From the NCBI GenBank assembly GCA_900770835.1, contig CAAGLQ010000057.1, positions 1 through 6,663 on the forward strand: a DNA stretch of 6,663 nt, in the 5' to 3' direction. Position numbers and translations under genes: made by a program. The notes beneath the pieces were generated by a model. That model saw only the letters and a list, made by a program, of their open reading frames with translations, was not told the DNA's origin and did no database searches. Each line of letters starts with the position of its first letter. Within the stretch, counting starts at the first letter, position 1. Shown in pieces: positions 1 through 6,488 of this stretch. The DNA comes from an uncultured Parabacteroides sp. (GTDB taxonomy: Bacteria; Bacteroidota; Bacteroidia; Bacteroidales; Tannerellaceae).

Positions 1-14
1 TGCTCTTCCGATCT
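1..14. other. Illumina adapter remnant at contig edge
   Basis: The bases TGCTCTTCCGATCT equal the last 14 bases of the Illumina read-2 adapter; the T before GCTCTTCCGATCT separates it from the read-1 form, which has C there. On the minus strand this is AGATCGGAAGAGCA, the usual read-through sequence, and it sits exactly at the window edge inside an open reading frame. The true junction is uncertain by up to five bases. The ParE reading frame continues as I-R-L-D through bases 10-14, and Asp is what ParE proteins commonly carry there, so AGATC may be shared by chance between gene and adapter. Anything to the left should not be treated as genomic. Confidence 0.9.
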
Positions 15-1732
15 AGCCGGATATCTTTGCCGATGAAGTTGCGGAACTCGTCGGGTGAGATCTCTCCCAATCCTTTGAATCGGGTGATCTCCGGATTCTT
101 ACCCGCAGCCTCAATCGCCGCCAAGCGCTCCTCCTCCGAGTAGCAATACCAGGTCCGCTGCCGATTGCGCACGCGGAACAGCGGGGTTTGCAGGATATAA
201 ACATGGTTACGCTTGATCAAATCCGGGAAGAACTGCAAGAAGAAGGTAATCAACAACAATCGGATATGCATACCATCCACATCTGCATCCGTTGCAATAA
301 TCACCTTATTATAGCGCAAGCCGTCTAATCCATCCTCGATATTCAAAGCGGCTTGCAACAGATTGAACTCCTCGTTCTCATACACGATCTTCTTAGTCAA
401 TCCATAGCTATTCAACGGCTTACCCCGCAAACTAAACACGGCCTGGAAATTTGGATTGCGGCTTTTTGTGATGGAACCACTGGCGGAATCACCCTCCGTA
501 ATGAAAATACTGCTCTCCTCCAACAACTCTCCCTTTGGATCGTTGAGATGGATGCGGCAATCACGCAACTTCCGATTATGCAGATTCGCCTTCTTGGCCC
601 GCTCGCGCGCCAACTTCGTCACGCCAGCGATCGCCTTACGCTCTTTTTCCGACTCTAAAATCTTCTTGAGCAACGCATCGGAAATCTCCAAATGTTTATG
701 CAAGTAATTATCCAGGTCATTCTTGATGAAATCACCGATAAACTTGGCTACCGTTGGCCCATCGGGTCCCATATCCTTCGATCCCAACTTCGTCTTCGTC
801 TGACTCTCAAACACAGGTTCTTCCACCTTGATGCTGATGGCCGCAACAATGCCGGAGCGAATATCGGAATACTCAAAATTCTTGTTATAGTACTCTTTGA
901 TCACCCGCCCGACGGATTCTTTGAAAGCCGACAGATGCGTACCGCCCTGCGTCGTATGCTGACCATTCACGAATGAATAATACTCCTCGCCATATTGATT
1001 GCTGTGCGTGATCACCACCTCGATATCGTCGCCCTTCAGGTGAATGATCGGATAGAGCGGATCGGTCGTCATATTCTCGTTCAACAGATCCACCAGACCA
1101 TTTCGAGAATAGAATTTCCTACCATTATATAATATAGTCAATCCGGAGTTGAGAAATACATAGTTTTTCAGCAATGCCTCCACATACTCCTCTTTGTAGG
1201 CATAGTTCTTGAAAATCTCCTTATCGGGGATGAAATAGACCAATGTCCCATTGGCCTCCTCAGTCGGCTGGATCTCTGCCTCTTCGGTGATCACTGCCTT
1301 GCTATATTCCACACGTTTGCATTCGCCTTCACGATAACTGGTGATCAAGAAGTAACTGCTCAACGCATTCACCGCCTTGATACCGACACCATTCAAGCCC
1401 ACCGACTTCTTGAAGGCCTTGCTGTCATATTTCGCACCGGTGTTCATCTTGCTCGACACATCCACCACCTTACCCAGCGGAACCCCGCGGCCATAGTCGC
1501 GCACCGCCACGGTCCCCTCCTCGATCGTCACCTCGATGGTCTTGCCAAACCCCATCATATACTCATCGATGGAGTTATCCAGCACCTCCTTCAGCAACAC
1601 ATAAATGCCATCATCGGCATAACTGCCGTCGCCCAATTTACCGATGTACATACCCGGACGCCGACGGATATGCTCCATCCAATCTAATGTCTTGATATCT
1701 TCATCGTTGTAATCAGCCGACGGAAGTATCAT
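15..1732 (-). CDS. parE: DNA topoisomerase IV subunit B (ParE), C-terminus missing
   Basis: ATPase subunit of the type IIA topoisomerase that decatenates daughter chromosomes in the cytoplasm; it works as an A2B2 complex with ParC. About 572 residues are present. The GHKL ATPase domain shows RRPGMYIGKLGDG (about 24-36), the Mg-binding Asn53 in EVLDNSIDE, the DYGRGVP loop (79-85) and the ATP lid GLNGVGIKAVNALS (about 112-125). The transducer domain follows, then the TOPRIM domain with EGDSA (Glu413-Ala417) and the metal-binding DADVDG (Asp482, Asp484, Asp486). It ends near FIGKDIRL, so roughly the last 50-80 residues are lost at the adapter junction. I prefer ParE over GyrB because of the N-terminal LDWMEHIRRRPGMYIGKLGDG context and the compact TOPRIM region without an insertion. 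The chosen ATG (1730-1732) begins MILPSADYND; no other good start lies between it and the upstream gene, and only a weak GAAGAG purine stretch precedes it. It lies 23 bp after the GNAT-like gene and is probably co-transcribed with it. Confidence 0.93.
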
Positions 1733-1755
1733 TGTGTGCTGCTCTTCTATGAGGA

Positions 1756-2883
1756 TTATAAAGATTTAATGAATGCTCTTCTGGTTTTATGATGCTCTCG
1801 CTTGAAATAATCCCATTGCGCTTGGACGGCACTGTTGGTCTCCAATTCAGGGTTGCTCTCGGCATAAACAGCGCCCACACTGCGATAGACCGGGATCAGG
1901 TCGTTAAACAACAGGGCATTGACTCCCTTGCTTTGATACTCGGGCAGCACGCCGGTCAGGTAGAGATCGATGATTTTCGGTTTCGACTTCAACGCCTTCA
2001 GCAGGTGGAACCAGCCGAAGGGCAACAGCCGGCCATTCGCCTTTTGCATCGCCCGTGACAGGCTGGGCAAAGAGATGCCAAAACCAACCACCGCATTGTC
2101 CTCCTCGCGCACGATGAGCGTCACCAAGTCGAAACGCAACATCGGGATATACATATTAATATAGTAATCAATTTGCTTTTCCGTCAGAGGAGCGAAGCCA
2201 TACAACGGGGCATAGGCCGCATTCAACGTATTAAACAAGGGATGCGCATAAGGCATGATCTCCTTCGCATTCTTAAACTTCATGACCTTCAAGCCATATT
2301 TCTTCTTCACGATCTCGCCAATGCGCAAATGCTTCTCGGGGACGGCATCAGGGACGTAGATCTTAAACTCGTGCCAATCCTTATCCTTGGTATAACCCAT
2401 GCGCTCCAGTTGCTTCGGATAATAGGAGTAGTTATAGATCGTCGCCATCGTGCCCAATTGGTCAAAGCCTTCGATCAGCATACCCTCATGATCCATGTCG
2501 GTAAAGCCCATGGGACCAACCAGTTCGTTCATGCCTTGCTTACGTGCCCATCCCTCGACCGCACCAAACAGGGCATCCACCACCTCAGCGTCGTCGATAA
2601 AATCGACAAAACCAAAACGGGCCCGCTGCTGCTTCCAGACCGCATTGCTCGACCGATTGATAATACCCGCAATGCGACCGGCGATCTTTCCATCTTTATA
2701 TGCTAAGTAATACACTGCGTCGCAGGTCTCAAAAGCTGGATTCTTTTGGCGATCCAACGTCATCATCTCCTCGTCAATCAAACCAGGCACATGATAGGGA
2801 TTACCTGCATAGAGATCTATATTGAACTTCACGAATTTCTTCAAATCCTTCTTGGAGGTAACTTCTCTTATTTCTACGCTCAT
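1756..2883 (-). CDS. GNAT-fold, YghO-like putative N-acetyltransferase
   Basis: A 375-residue soluble protein without signal peptide or membrane segment. It resembles the YghO-like group of large GNAT-fold proteins that are common in Bacteroidales and have no established substrate. The N-terminal half (about 1-190) includes MNELVGPMGFTDMDHEG, a stretch typical of this group. The C-terminal half (about 195-375) has a GNAT-like core: strand IIDLYLTGVLPEYQSKG, then an acetyl-CoA-loop-like QSKGVNA at 317-323, then NPELETNSAVQAQWDYFK. The loop departs from the usual Q/R-x-x-G-x-G/A because Asn322 takes the last position, so enzymatic activity is uncertain. Start: ATG at 2881-2883, with AAGGA three bases upstream and a -7 box about 20 bp upstream. 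It heads a probable two-gene unit with parE, a pairing that may only reflect shared expression. Family assignment is fairly confident; function is unknown. Confidence 0.8.
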   Translation of the reverse strand: MSVEIREVTSKKDLKKFVKFNIDLYAGNPYHVPGLIDEEMMTLDRQKNPAFETCDAVYYLAYKDGKIAGRIAGIINRSSNAVWKQQRARFGFVDFIDDAEVVDALFGAVEGWARKQGMNELVGPMGFTDMDHEGMLIEGFDQLGTMATIYNYSYYPKQLERMGYTKDKDWHEFKIYVPDAVPEKHLRIGEIVKKKYGLKVMKFKNAKEIMPYAHPLFNTLNAAYAPLYGFAPLTEKQIDYYINMYIPMLRFDLVTLIVREEDNAVVGFGISLPSLSRAMQKANGRLLPFGWFHLLKALKSKPKIIDLYLTGVLPEYQSKGVNALLFNDLIPVYRSVGAVYAESNPELETNSAVQAQWDYFKREHHKTRRAFIKSL

Positions 2884-2905
2884 CTGTCCTTATTTTTTTG
2901 AGGAG

Positions 2906-2913
2906 CAAAGATA
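2906..2913 (-). promoter_or_regulatory. -7 promoter box for the GNAT-like gene and parE
   Basis: On the minus strand the bases read TATCTTTG, a perfect match to the Bacteroidota primary-sigma -7 element TAnnTTTG. No TTTG -33 element is visible at the usual 19-21 bp spacing. Transcription would start near 2899, giving a leader of about 16 nt that contains an A7 run and the AAGGA site next to the ATG. Confidence 0.65.
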
Positions 2914-2991
2914 AACATTCCTTTTCAACTTCGGCCCCTCACACAAGGATAAAGCACCTTTTATGGCCTGGAATCGCACGCGAAATGCCCT

Positions 2992-3209
2992 AAAAACTTT
3001 TTTTGCTGTTATCGACGCTGTAGATTCTTTCAAAAAACTTTTTTTGATGCTGGCGACGCTGCAGATTCCTGCTAAAAACTTTTTTTGGTGTTAGCGACGC
3101 TGTAGATTCCTGCTAAAAACTTTTTTTGGTGTTAGCGACGCTGTAGATTCTCGCTAAAAACTTTTTTTGGTGTTAGCGACGCTGCAGATTCTTGCTAAAA
3201 ACTTTTTTT
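2992..3209. repeat. 41-bp tandem repeat array, five units plus a sixth core
   Basis: Units start at 2992, 3033, 3074, 3115 and 3156, and a sixth copy of the first 13 bases is at 3197-3209. The spacing is exactly 41 bp each time, with no indel. Every unit begins AAAAAC followed by T7, and every full unit contains CGACGCTGYAGATTC, where Y is T in units 1, 3 and 4 and C in units 2 and 5. Changes fall in the 8 bases after the T-run and in the last 5 bases. Units 3-5 are nearly identical, while units 1 and 2 have diverged. Because 41 is not a multiple of three and the core is A/T homopolymer, the array is not coding. It fills much of the space between the two divergent promoters. I do not recognise the unit; it may be a family-specific intergenic repeat, a protein-binding array or bent DNA. 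Confidence 0.95.
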
Positions 3210-3234
3210 CAGGCTTCCGTGTCAAACAATTATT

Positions 3235-3242
3235 TACCTTTG
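3235..3242 (+). promoter_or_regulatory. -7 promoter box for rnr
   Basis: TACCTTTG matches the Bacteroidota -7 consensus TAnnTTTG perfectly. No TTTG is found at the expected -33 spacing; the nearest T-rich stretch is the T7 run of the last repeat core (3203-3209), 25 bp upstream, so the array abuts the promoter. Transcription would start near 3249 and leave a leader of roughly 37 nt. Confidence 0.65.
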
Positions 3243-3252
3243 TCTGTTGAGA

Positions 3253-3283
3253 GGGCAGAATGCCCATCATTAATACGTATTAA
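3253..3283 (+). promoter_or_regulatory. Hairpin and 14-bp palindrome in the rnr leader
   Basis: Two inverted repeats lie between the predicted rnr start point and its ATG. The first is GGGCA-GAA-TGCCC (3253-3265), a perfect 5-bp stem with a 3-nt loop. The second is TTAATACGTATTAA (3270-3283), a perfect 14-bp palindrome ending two bases before the start codon. As DNA the palindrome could be an operator; as RNA it could fold to a weak stem over the ribosome-binding region. No Shine-Dalgarno site is present. The structures are plainly in the sequence; a regulatory role is inferred. Confidence 0.4.
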
Positions 3284-3285
3284 AT

Positions 3286-5460
3286 ATGGCAAAGCATAAA
3301 TCAACTAAAGAGGAAAGCAAAAGTAAAAAGAAAACCAGAGAGGGCCGACGTCTCAAAAAAGGCGAAATGGTAGAGGCCATCCTGGCCGTTTTCCAAGCGG
3401 CGCCCAAAGAACCGCTCAATTACAAGCAGATCAGCAAGGTCATTGGTGCTACCAACGAGGTGCAGAAATTGCAAGTGGTCGATATTCTCTATGATTTGGC
3501 CGCCGAGGATGTCATTAGCGAGGTGGATCGCGGTCGCTATCGCTTGAATGAGTTAGGCACAATGGCGGTCGGCATCTTTTCCCGCCGAAGCAACGGCAAA
3601 AACTCTTTCACGCCCGAGAATGGCGGCTCGCCCATCTTCATTGCCGAGCGCAACTCGGGTCATGCCATGGATGGCGACAAGGTGAGGGTGCAACTCTTCG
3701 CCAAACGCAAAGGGGCTGAGCCCGAGGGAGAAGTGGTGGAGATCATCGAGAGCAAAGAGCGCCTTTTCGTGGGCAAGCTGCAGGTGATGAAAGGCTTCGC
3801 CTTCTTGGTGACCGAGAATAAGACTTTGGCCAACGACATTTTCATTCCTAAAGATAAGCTGAAAGGCGGCAAAGATGGCGACAAGGCTGTCGTGCGCATC
3901 GTGGAATGGCCCCAAGAGGCGAAAAACCCGATGGGCGAGGTGACTGACATCCTGGGCACTGCCGGTCAGAACAATGCGGAGATGCACGCCATCCTGGCCG
4001 AGTTTGGCCTTCCGTATAAATATCCTCTTTCTGTAGAAAAAGCGGCCGAAAAAATCTCCGATCAAATCAGCGCCGAGGAAATCGCTAAGCGAGAGGATTT
4101 CAGAGGCGTCACGACCTTCACGATCGACCCCAAAGACGCCAAAGATTTCGACGATGCGCTCTCCGCTCGCCAATTAGAAAATGGACATTGGGAGGTAGGC
4201 GTGCATATCGCCGACGTGACGCATTATGTGAAGACAGAGAGTTTGATCGATCGGGAGGCATTTAGCCGGGCCACTTCGGTCTATTTGGTGGATCGCACCA
4301 TCCCGATGCTCCCCGAGCGACTCTGCAACCAGCTTTGCTCGTTGCGGCCAAACGAGGAGAAGCTCTGTTTCTCGGCCATTTTCGAGCTGAACAGCCATGC
4401 GGAGGTGGTGAAATCGCACATCGCCCGAACAGTCATCAAGAGTGATCGCCGCTTCACCTACGAGGAGGCTCAGCAGGTGATCGAGACCGGCGAGGGAGAC
4501 TATAAAGAGGAGTTGCTCGCCCTGAACGGATTGGCCCAGCAACTGCGTGAGCGTCGCTTCAAGCAGGGAGCCATCAATTTTGATCGGTACGAGGTGAAGT
4601 TTGAGATCGACGAGCAGGGTAAACCGCTCAGCGTCTATTTCAAAGTAGCCAAAGAGGCCAACAAGTTGGTCGAGGAGTTCATGCTATTGGCCAACCGCAC
4701 AGTGGCCGAGTTTATCGGGCGCCCCCCGAAAGGGAAAAAGCCCAAGACATTCGTCTATCGTATCCATGAGCTTCCCGACCCCGACAAGATGGAGAACTTC
4801 GCCCAGTTCATCCGCCGGTTTGGCTACAAGATCAAGACAACGGGCAACAAAGTAGATGTATCAAAAGGCATCAACAGCCTGTTGGACAAAGTGCAAGGCA
4901 AGCCCGAGGAGAATTTGATCGAGACAGTTGCCATTCGCTCGATGCAAAAGGCCCGCTACTCGACCGAGAACATCGGCCACTATGGCTTGGCGTTCGACTA
5001 CTATACGCATTTCACCTCTCCGATCCGTCGTTATCCGGACATGATGGTCCATCGGCTTTTGGAGCACTACTTAGCCGGGGGACGCACCGTGACCCAAAAG
5101 AAATATGAGGCGATGTGCGATCATTGCTCCAGCATGGAACAGGTGGCCGCCAATGCGGAACGCTCGTCGATCAAATACAAGCAGGTGGAGTTTATGCAAG
5201 ATAAATTGGGTCAGGTCTTCGATGGCGTGATCTCGGGTGTCACCGAATGGGGACTCTATGTGGAAATCAATGAGAATAAATGCGAAGGCTTGGTGCCCAT
5301 TCGCGATTTAGACGATGATTACTATGAGTTCGACGAAAAGAACTATTGCCTGATTGGCCGTCGGAAAAAGCGGCAATACCGCTTAGGCGATCCGATCTCT
5401 ATCAAAGTCGCACAAGCGAACCTCGATCGCAAGCAGCTGGATTACCAATTGGTGGAATAA
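3286..5460 (+). CDS. rnr: Ribonuclease R (RNase II/RNB family 3'-5' exoribonuclease)
   Basis: Processive hydrolytic 3'-5' exoribonuclease that degrades structured RNA, including rRNA and mRNA fragments, in the cytoplasm. At 724 residues, domains run: Lys/Arg-rich start (1-26), winged-helix domain (about 25-90), two cold-shock OB folds (about 91-140 and 160-210), the RNB catalytic domain (about 270-600) and a C-terminal S1 domain (about 642-723). The catalytic metal-binding aspartates are in IDPKDAKDFDDA (Asp281, Asp287, Asp289, Asp290), and the second RNB signature is HFTSPIRRYPDMM (575-587). The protein stops right after the S1 domain, so it lacks the long basic tail of E. coli RNase R (813 residues); its basic segment is at the N-terminus instead. 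The start is secure: an in-frame TAA lies five codons upstream (3271-3273) and the -7 box is 43 bp before the ATG. It is transcribed away from the GNAT-parE unit and converges on the lytTR gene. Confidence 0.95.
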   Translation: MAKHKSTKEESKSKKKTREGRRLKKGEMVEAILAVFQAAPKEPLNYKQISKVIGATNEVQKLQVVDILYDLAAEDVISEVDRGRYRLNELGTMAVGIFSRRSNGKNSFTPENGGSPIFIAERNSGHAMDGDKVRVQLFAKRKGAEPEGEVVEIIESKERLFVGKLQVMKGFAFLVTENKTLANDIFIPKDKLKGGKDGDKAVVRIVEWPQEAKNPMGEVTDILGTAGQNNAEMHAILAEFGLPYKYPLSVEKAAEKISDQISAEEIAKREDFRGVTTFTIDPKDAKDFDDALSARQLENGHWEVGVHIADVTHYVKTESLIDREAFSRATSVYLVDRTIPMLPERLCNQLCSLRPNEEKLCFSAIFELNSHAEVVKSHIARTVIKSDRRFTYEEAQQVIETGEGDYKEELLALNGLAQQLRERRFKQGAINFDRYEVKFEIDEQGKPLSVYFKVAKEANKLVEEFMLLANRTVAEFIGRPPKGKKPKTFVYRIHELPDPDKMENFAQFIRRFGYKIKTTGNKVDVSKGINSLLDKVQGKPEENLIETVAIRSMQKARYSTENIGHYGLAFDYYTHFTSPIRRYPDMMVHRLLEHYLAGGRTVTQKKYEAMCDHCSSMEQVAANAERSSIKYKQVEFMQDKLGQVFDGVISGVTEWGLYVEINENKCEGLVPIRDLDDDYYEFDEKNYCLIGRRKKRQYRLGDPISIKVAQANLDRKQLDYQLVE

Positions 5461-5481
5461 TGCAAAAAAATAGGCGAGAAG

Positions 5482-6330
5482 CTAAGCCGAATAGCTCTGA
5501 AACCAACGCATGACCTTCTCGCTATAGGTCTTTGAGATAGGGATATCGGGCACCCGCTCGATCCCTAACTCAAGGAAAATACCCTCCTTCTCCCGGCGGA
5601 TCACCTTCACCTGGTCGAAATTGACCATATAAGAACGATGGCAACGCAACACGTTGGTATCCGCAAAGTTCTCCTCCATCGCTTTCAAGGAGTTACGCAA
5701 CAAGAATTTCGTCAGTTGCCCCTTACTCAAATACCAAATGCAGACATAATTATCCGCCGACTCCAAATACAATAACTCACTTCTCTTCACCGACAGCCGA
5801 AGCTCCTGTTTCTCATCGTAAAAAGAGAAAACACTTTGCCGAGCTACTGCCTCCTCTTGATGTTCTTCCAGCAGTAACAGCCTTCGCTCTTTGTCTTTAT
5901 AGGAGAAATAGAAATGCAACACGGAATAGGGCAGCAGCAACACCAAGCTGGTGTTGATTGTTGAGGTCTCAAACACGTCCATGTAGTCTCTTTCCGGATT
6001 GAGCACCAACGTATAAATCGTATAAAACAGCGACATGAAAAAGATCTCTAACAGAATCCAGATGGCATAACTACCCGTAGAGATCGTATGCTTTTTGCCC
6101 CAATGAAACATGATGATCCGGCTCAACACCACCACCAAGACACCCGTCAGAATGATTAAGCTGGAAAAAACGAAAAACTTAAATTCTGATATGTCATACC
6201 AAGATGAAGAGCTGAACGGCTTATAAATGTTGATAAAGACCAACGCAAAAAAGGCCGTCCACAAAATCAGCTGTACGATATGCTGCTTGTCGTAAATATA
6301 AGTCGGTATATGTTTGTCCCACATGCCCAT
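5482..6330 (-). CDS. Membrane-anchored LytTR-family transcriptional regulator
   Basis: A 282-residue protein with an N-terminal membrane module and a C-terminal LytTR DNA-binding domain. Hydrophobic segments lie at about 18-37, 51-74, 87-110 and 123-145, consistent with four transmembrane helices. A charged linker likely to be helical (about 145-165) leads to the LytTR domain at about 170-280. Family hallmarks there are ELLYLESADNYVCIW (185-199), LRCHRSYMVN (228-237) and IPISKTYSEKV (263-273). There is no response-receiver domain and no histidine kinase next door, so control by phosphotransfer is unlikely; the membrane part probably senses the signal directly, as proposed for other membrane-bound LytTR proteins. 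The start is ATG 6328-6330 (MGM...); the ATG two codons later is an alternative. A 20-bp-period direct repeat upstream of its promoter could be its own binding site. Its signal and targets are unknown. Confidence 0.88.
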   Translation of the reverse strand: MGMWDKHIPTYIYDKQHIVQLILWTAFFALVFINIYKPFSSSSWYDISEFKFFVFSSLIILTGVLVVVLSRIIMFHWGKKHTISTGSYAIWILLEIFFMSLFYTIYTLVLNPERDYMDVFETSTINTSLVLLLPYSVLHFYFSYKDKERRLLLLEEHQEEAVARQSVFSFYDEKQELRLSVKRSELLYLESADNYVCIWYLSKGQLTKFLLRNSLKAMEENFADTNVLRCHRSYMVNFDQVKVIRREKEGIFLELGIERVPDIPISKTYSEKVMRWFQSYSA

Positions 6331-6352
6331 TATAGAATGCTCAAATCGGCCA

Positions 6353-6360
6353 CAAATGTA
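6353..6360 (-). promoter_or_regulatory. -7 promoter box for the lytTR gene
   Basis: The minus strand reads TACATTTG, a perfect TAnnTTTG -7 element, ending 22 bp upstream of the ATG. Transcription would start near 6346. The expected -33 position (about 6380-6383) holds no TTTG, but a pair of direct repeats begins there, which would fit an activator-dependent promoter. Confidence 0.6.
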
Positions 6361-6382
6361 ATCAATCTATTCCTATTTTCGT

Positions 6383-6420
6383 CCCTAAATAAGATTTTTC
6401 ACCCCTAAATAACGATTTAT
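6383..6420. repeat. 20-bp-period direct repeat upstream of the lytTR gene
   Basis: The 10-mer CCCTAAATAA occurs at 6383-6392 and again at 6403-6412, exactly 20 bp apart, and each copy is followed by a GATTT-type stretch (GATTTTT, then CGATTTAT). Seen from the lytTR gene the pair spans about -37 to -74. LytTR proteins typically bind paired direct repeats about two helical turns apart, so this is a plausible autoregulatory operator. The match to published LytTR half-site consensus sequences is only partial, so the role is inferred from position and spacing. Confidence 0.5.
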
Positions 6421-6450
6421 GCCCTCAATGGTGCCCCTTAAAACCTTTAA

Positions 6451-6482
6451 TTTGCTTGTGTCCTAATTCTATTGTTTGTTTG
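6451..6482 (+). promoter_or_regulatory. Possible promoter of a short terminator-ended transcript
   Basis: TTTG at 6451-6454 is followed after 20 bp by TTTGTTTG at 6475-6482, which matches TAnnTTTG at five of its six fixed bases. The spacing suits a Bacteroidota -33/-7 pair. Transcription would start near 6489. The second -7 base is T instead of A, so this is weaker than the other promoters in the window. Confidence 0.35.
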
Positions 6483-6488
6483 CAGAAA

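Noticed and set aside
353..976. Plus-strand open frames of about 80-100 codons antisense to parE
   Set aside because: They lie entirely inside parE, which has clear ATPase and TOPRIM motifs on the minus strand; they are shadow frames.
2173..2706. 177-codon plus-strand frame opposite the GNAT-like gene
   Set aside because: It is antisense to a well-supported gene, lacks a promoter or domain, and its composition mirrors the opposite strand.
2949..2964. ATAAAG/TTTTAT inverted repeat upstream of the GNAT-like promoter
   Set aside because: Six A/T-rich pairs including one G-T around a 4-nt loop is common by chance in such DNA, and it matches no known operator.
2951..2991. A possible decayed extra unit before the first 41-bp repeat
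   Set aside because: It shares only a few A/T runs and a GC-rich end with the consensus and has neither the A5-C-T7 core nor CGACGCTG, so the similarity is within chance.
2992..3209. CRISPR array
   Set aside because: The period is 41 bp, but there are no unique spacers: the whole unit repeats, with only scattered substitutions, and no cas gene is present.
3553..4542. Long minus-strand frames opposite rnr
   Set aside because: Shadow frames of a strongly conserved RNase R; the catalytic motifs on the plus strand settle the coding strand.
5464..5496. Terminator between the convergent rnr and lytTR genes
   Set aside because: On the minus strand a 5-bp AGCTA/TAGCT stem overlaps the lytTR stop codon and a T7 run follows, but nine bases separate them and the stem is weak. 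Nothing suitable follows rnr on the plus strand.
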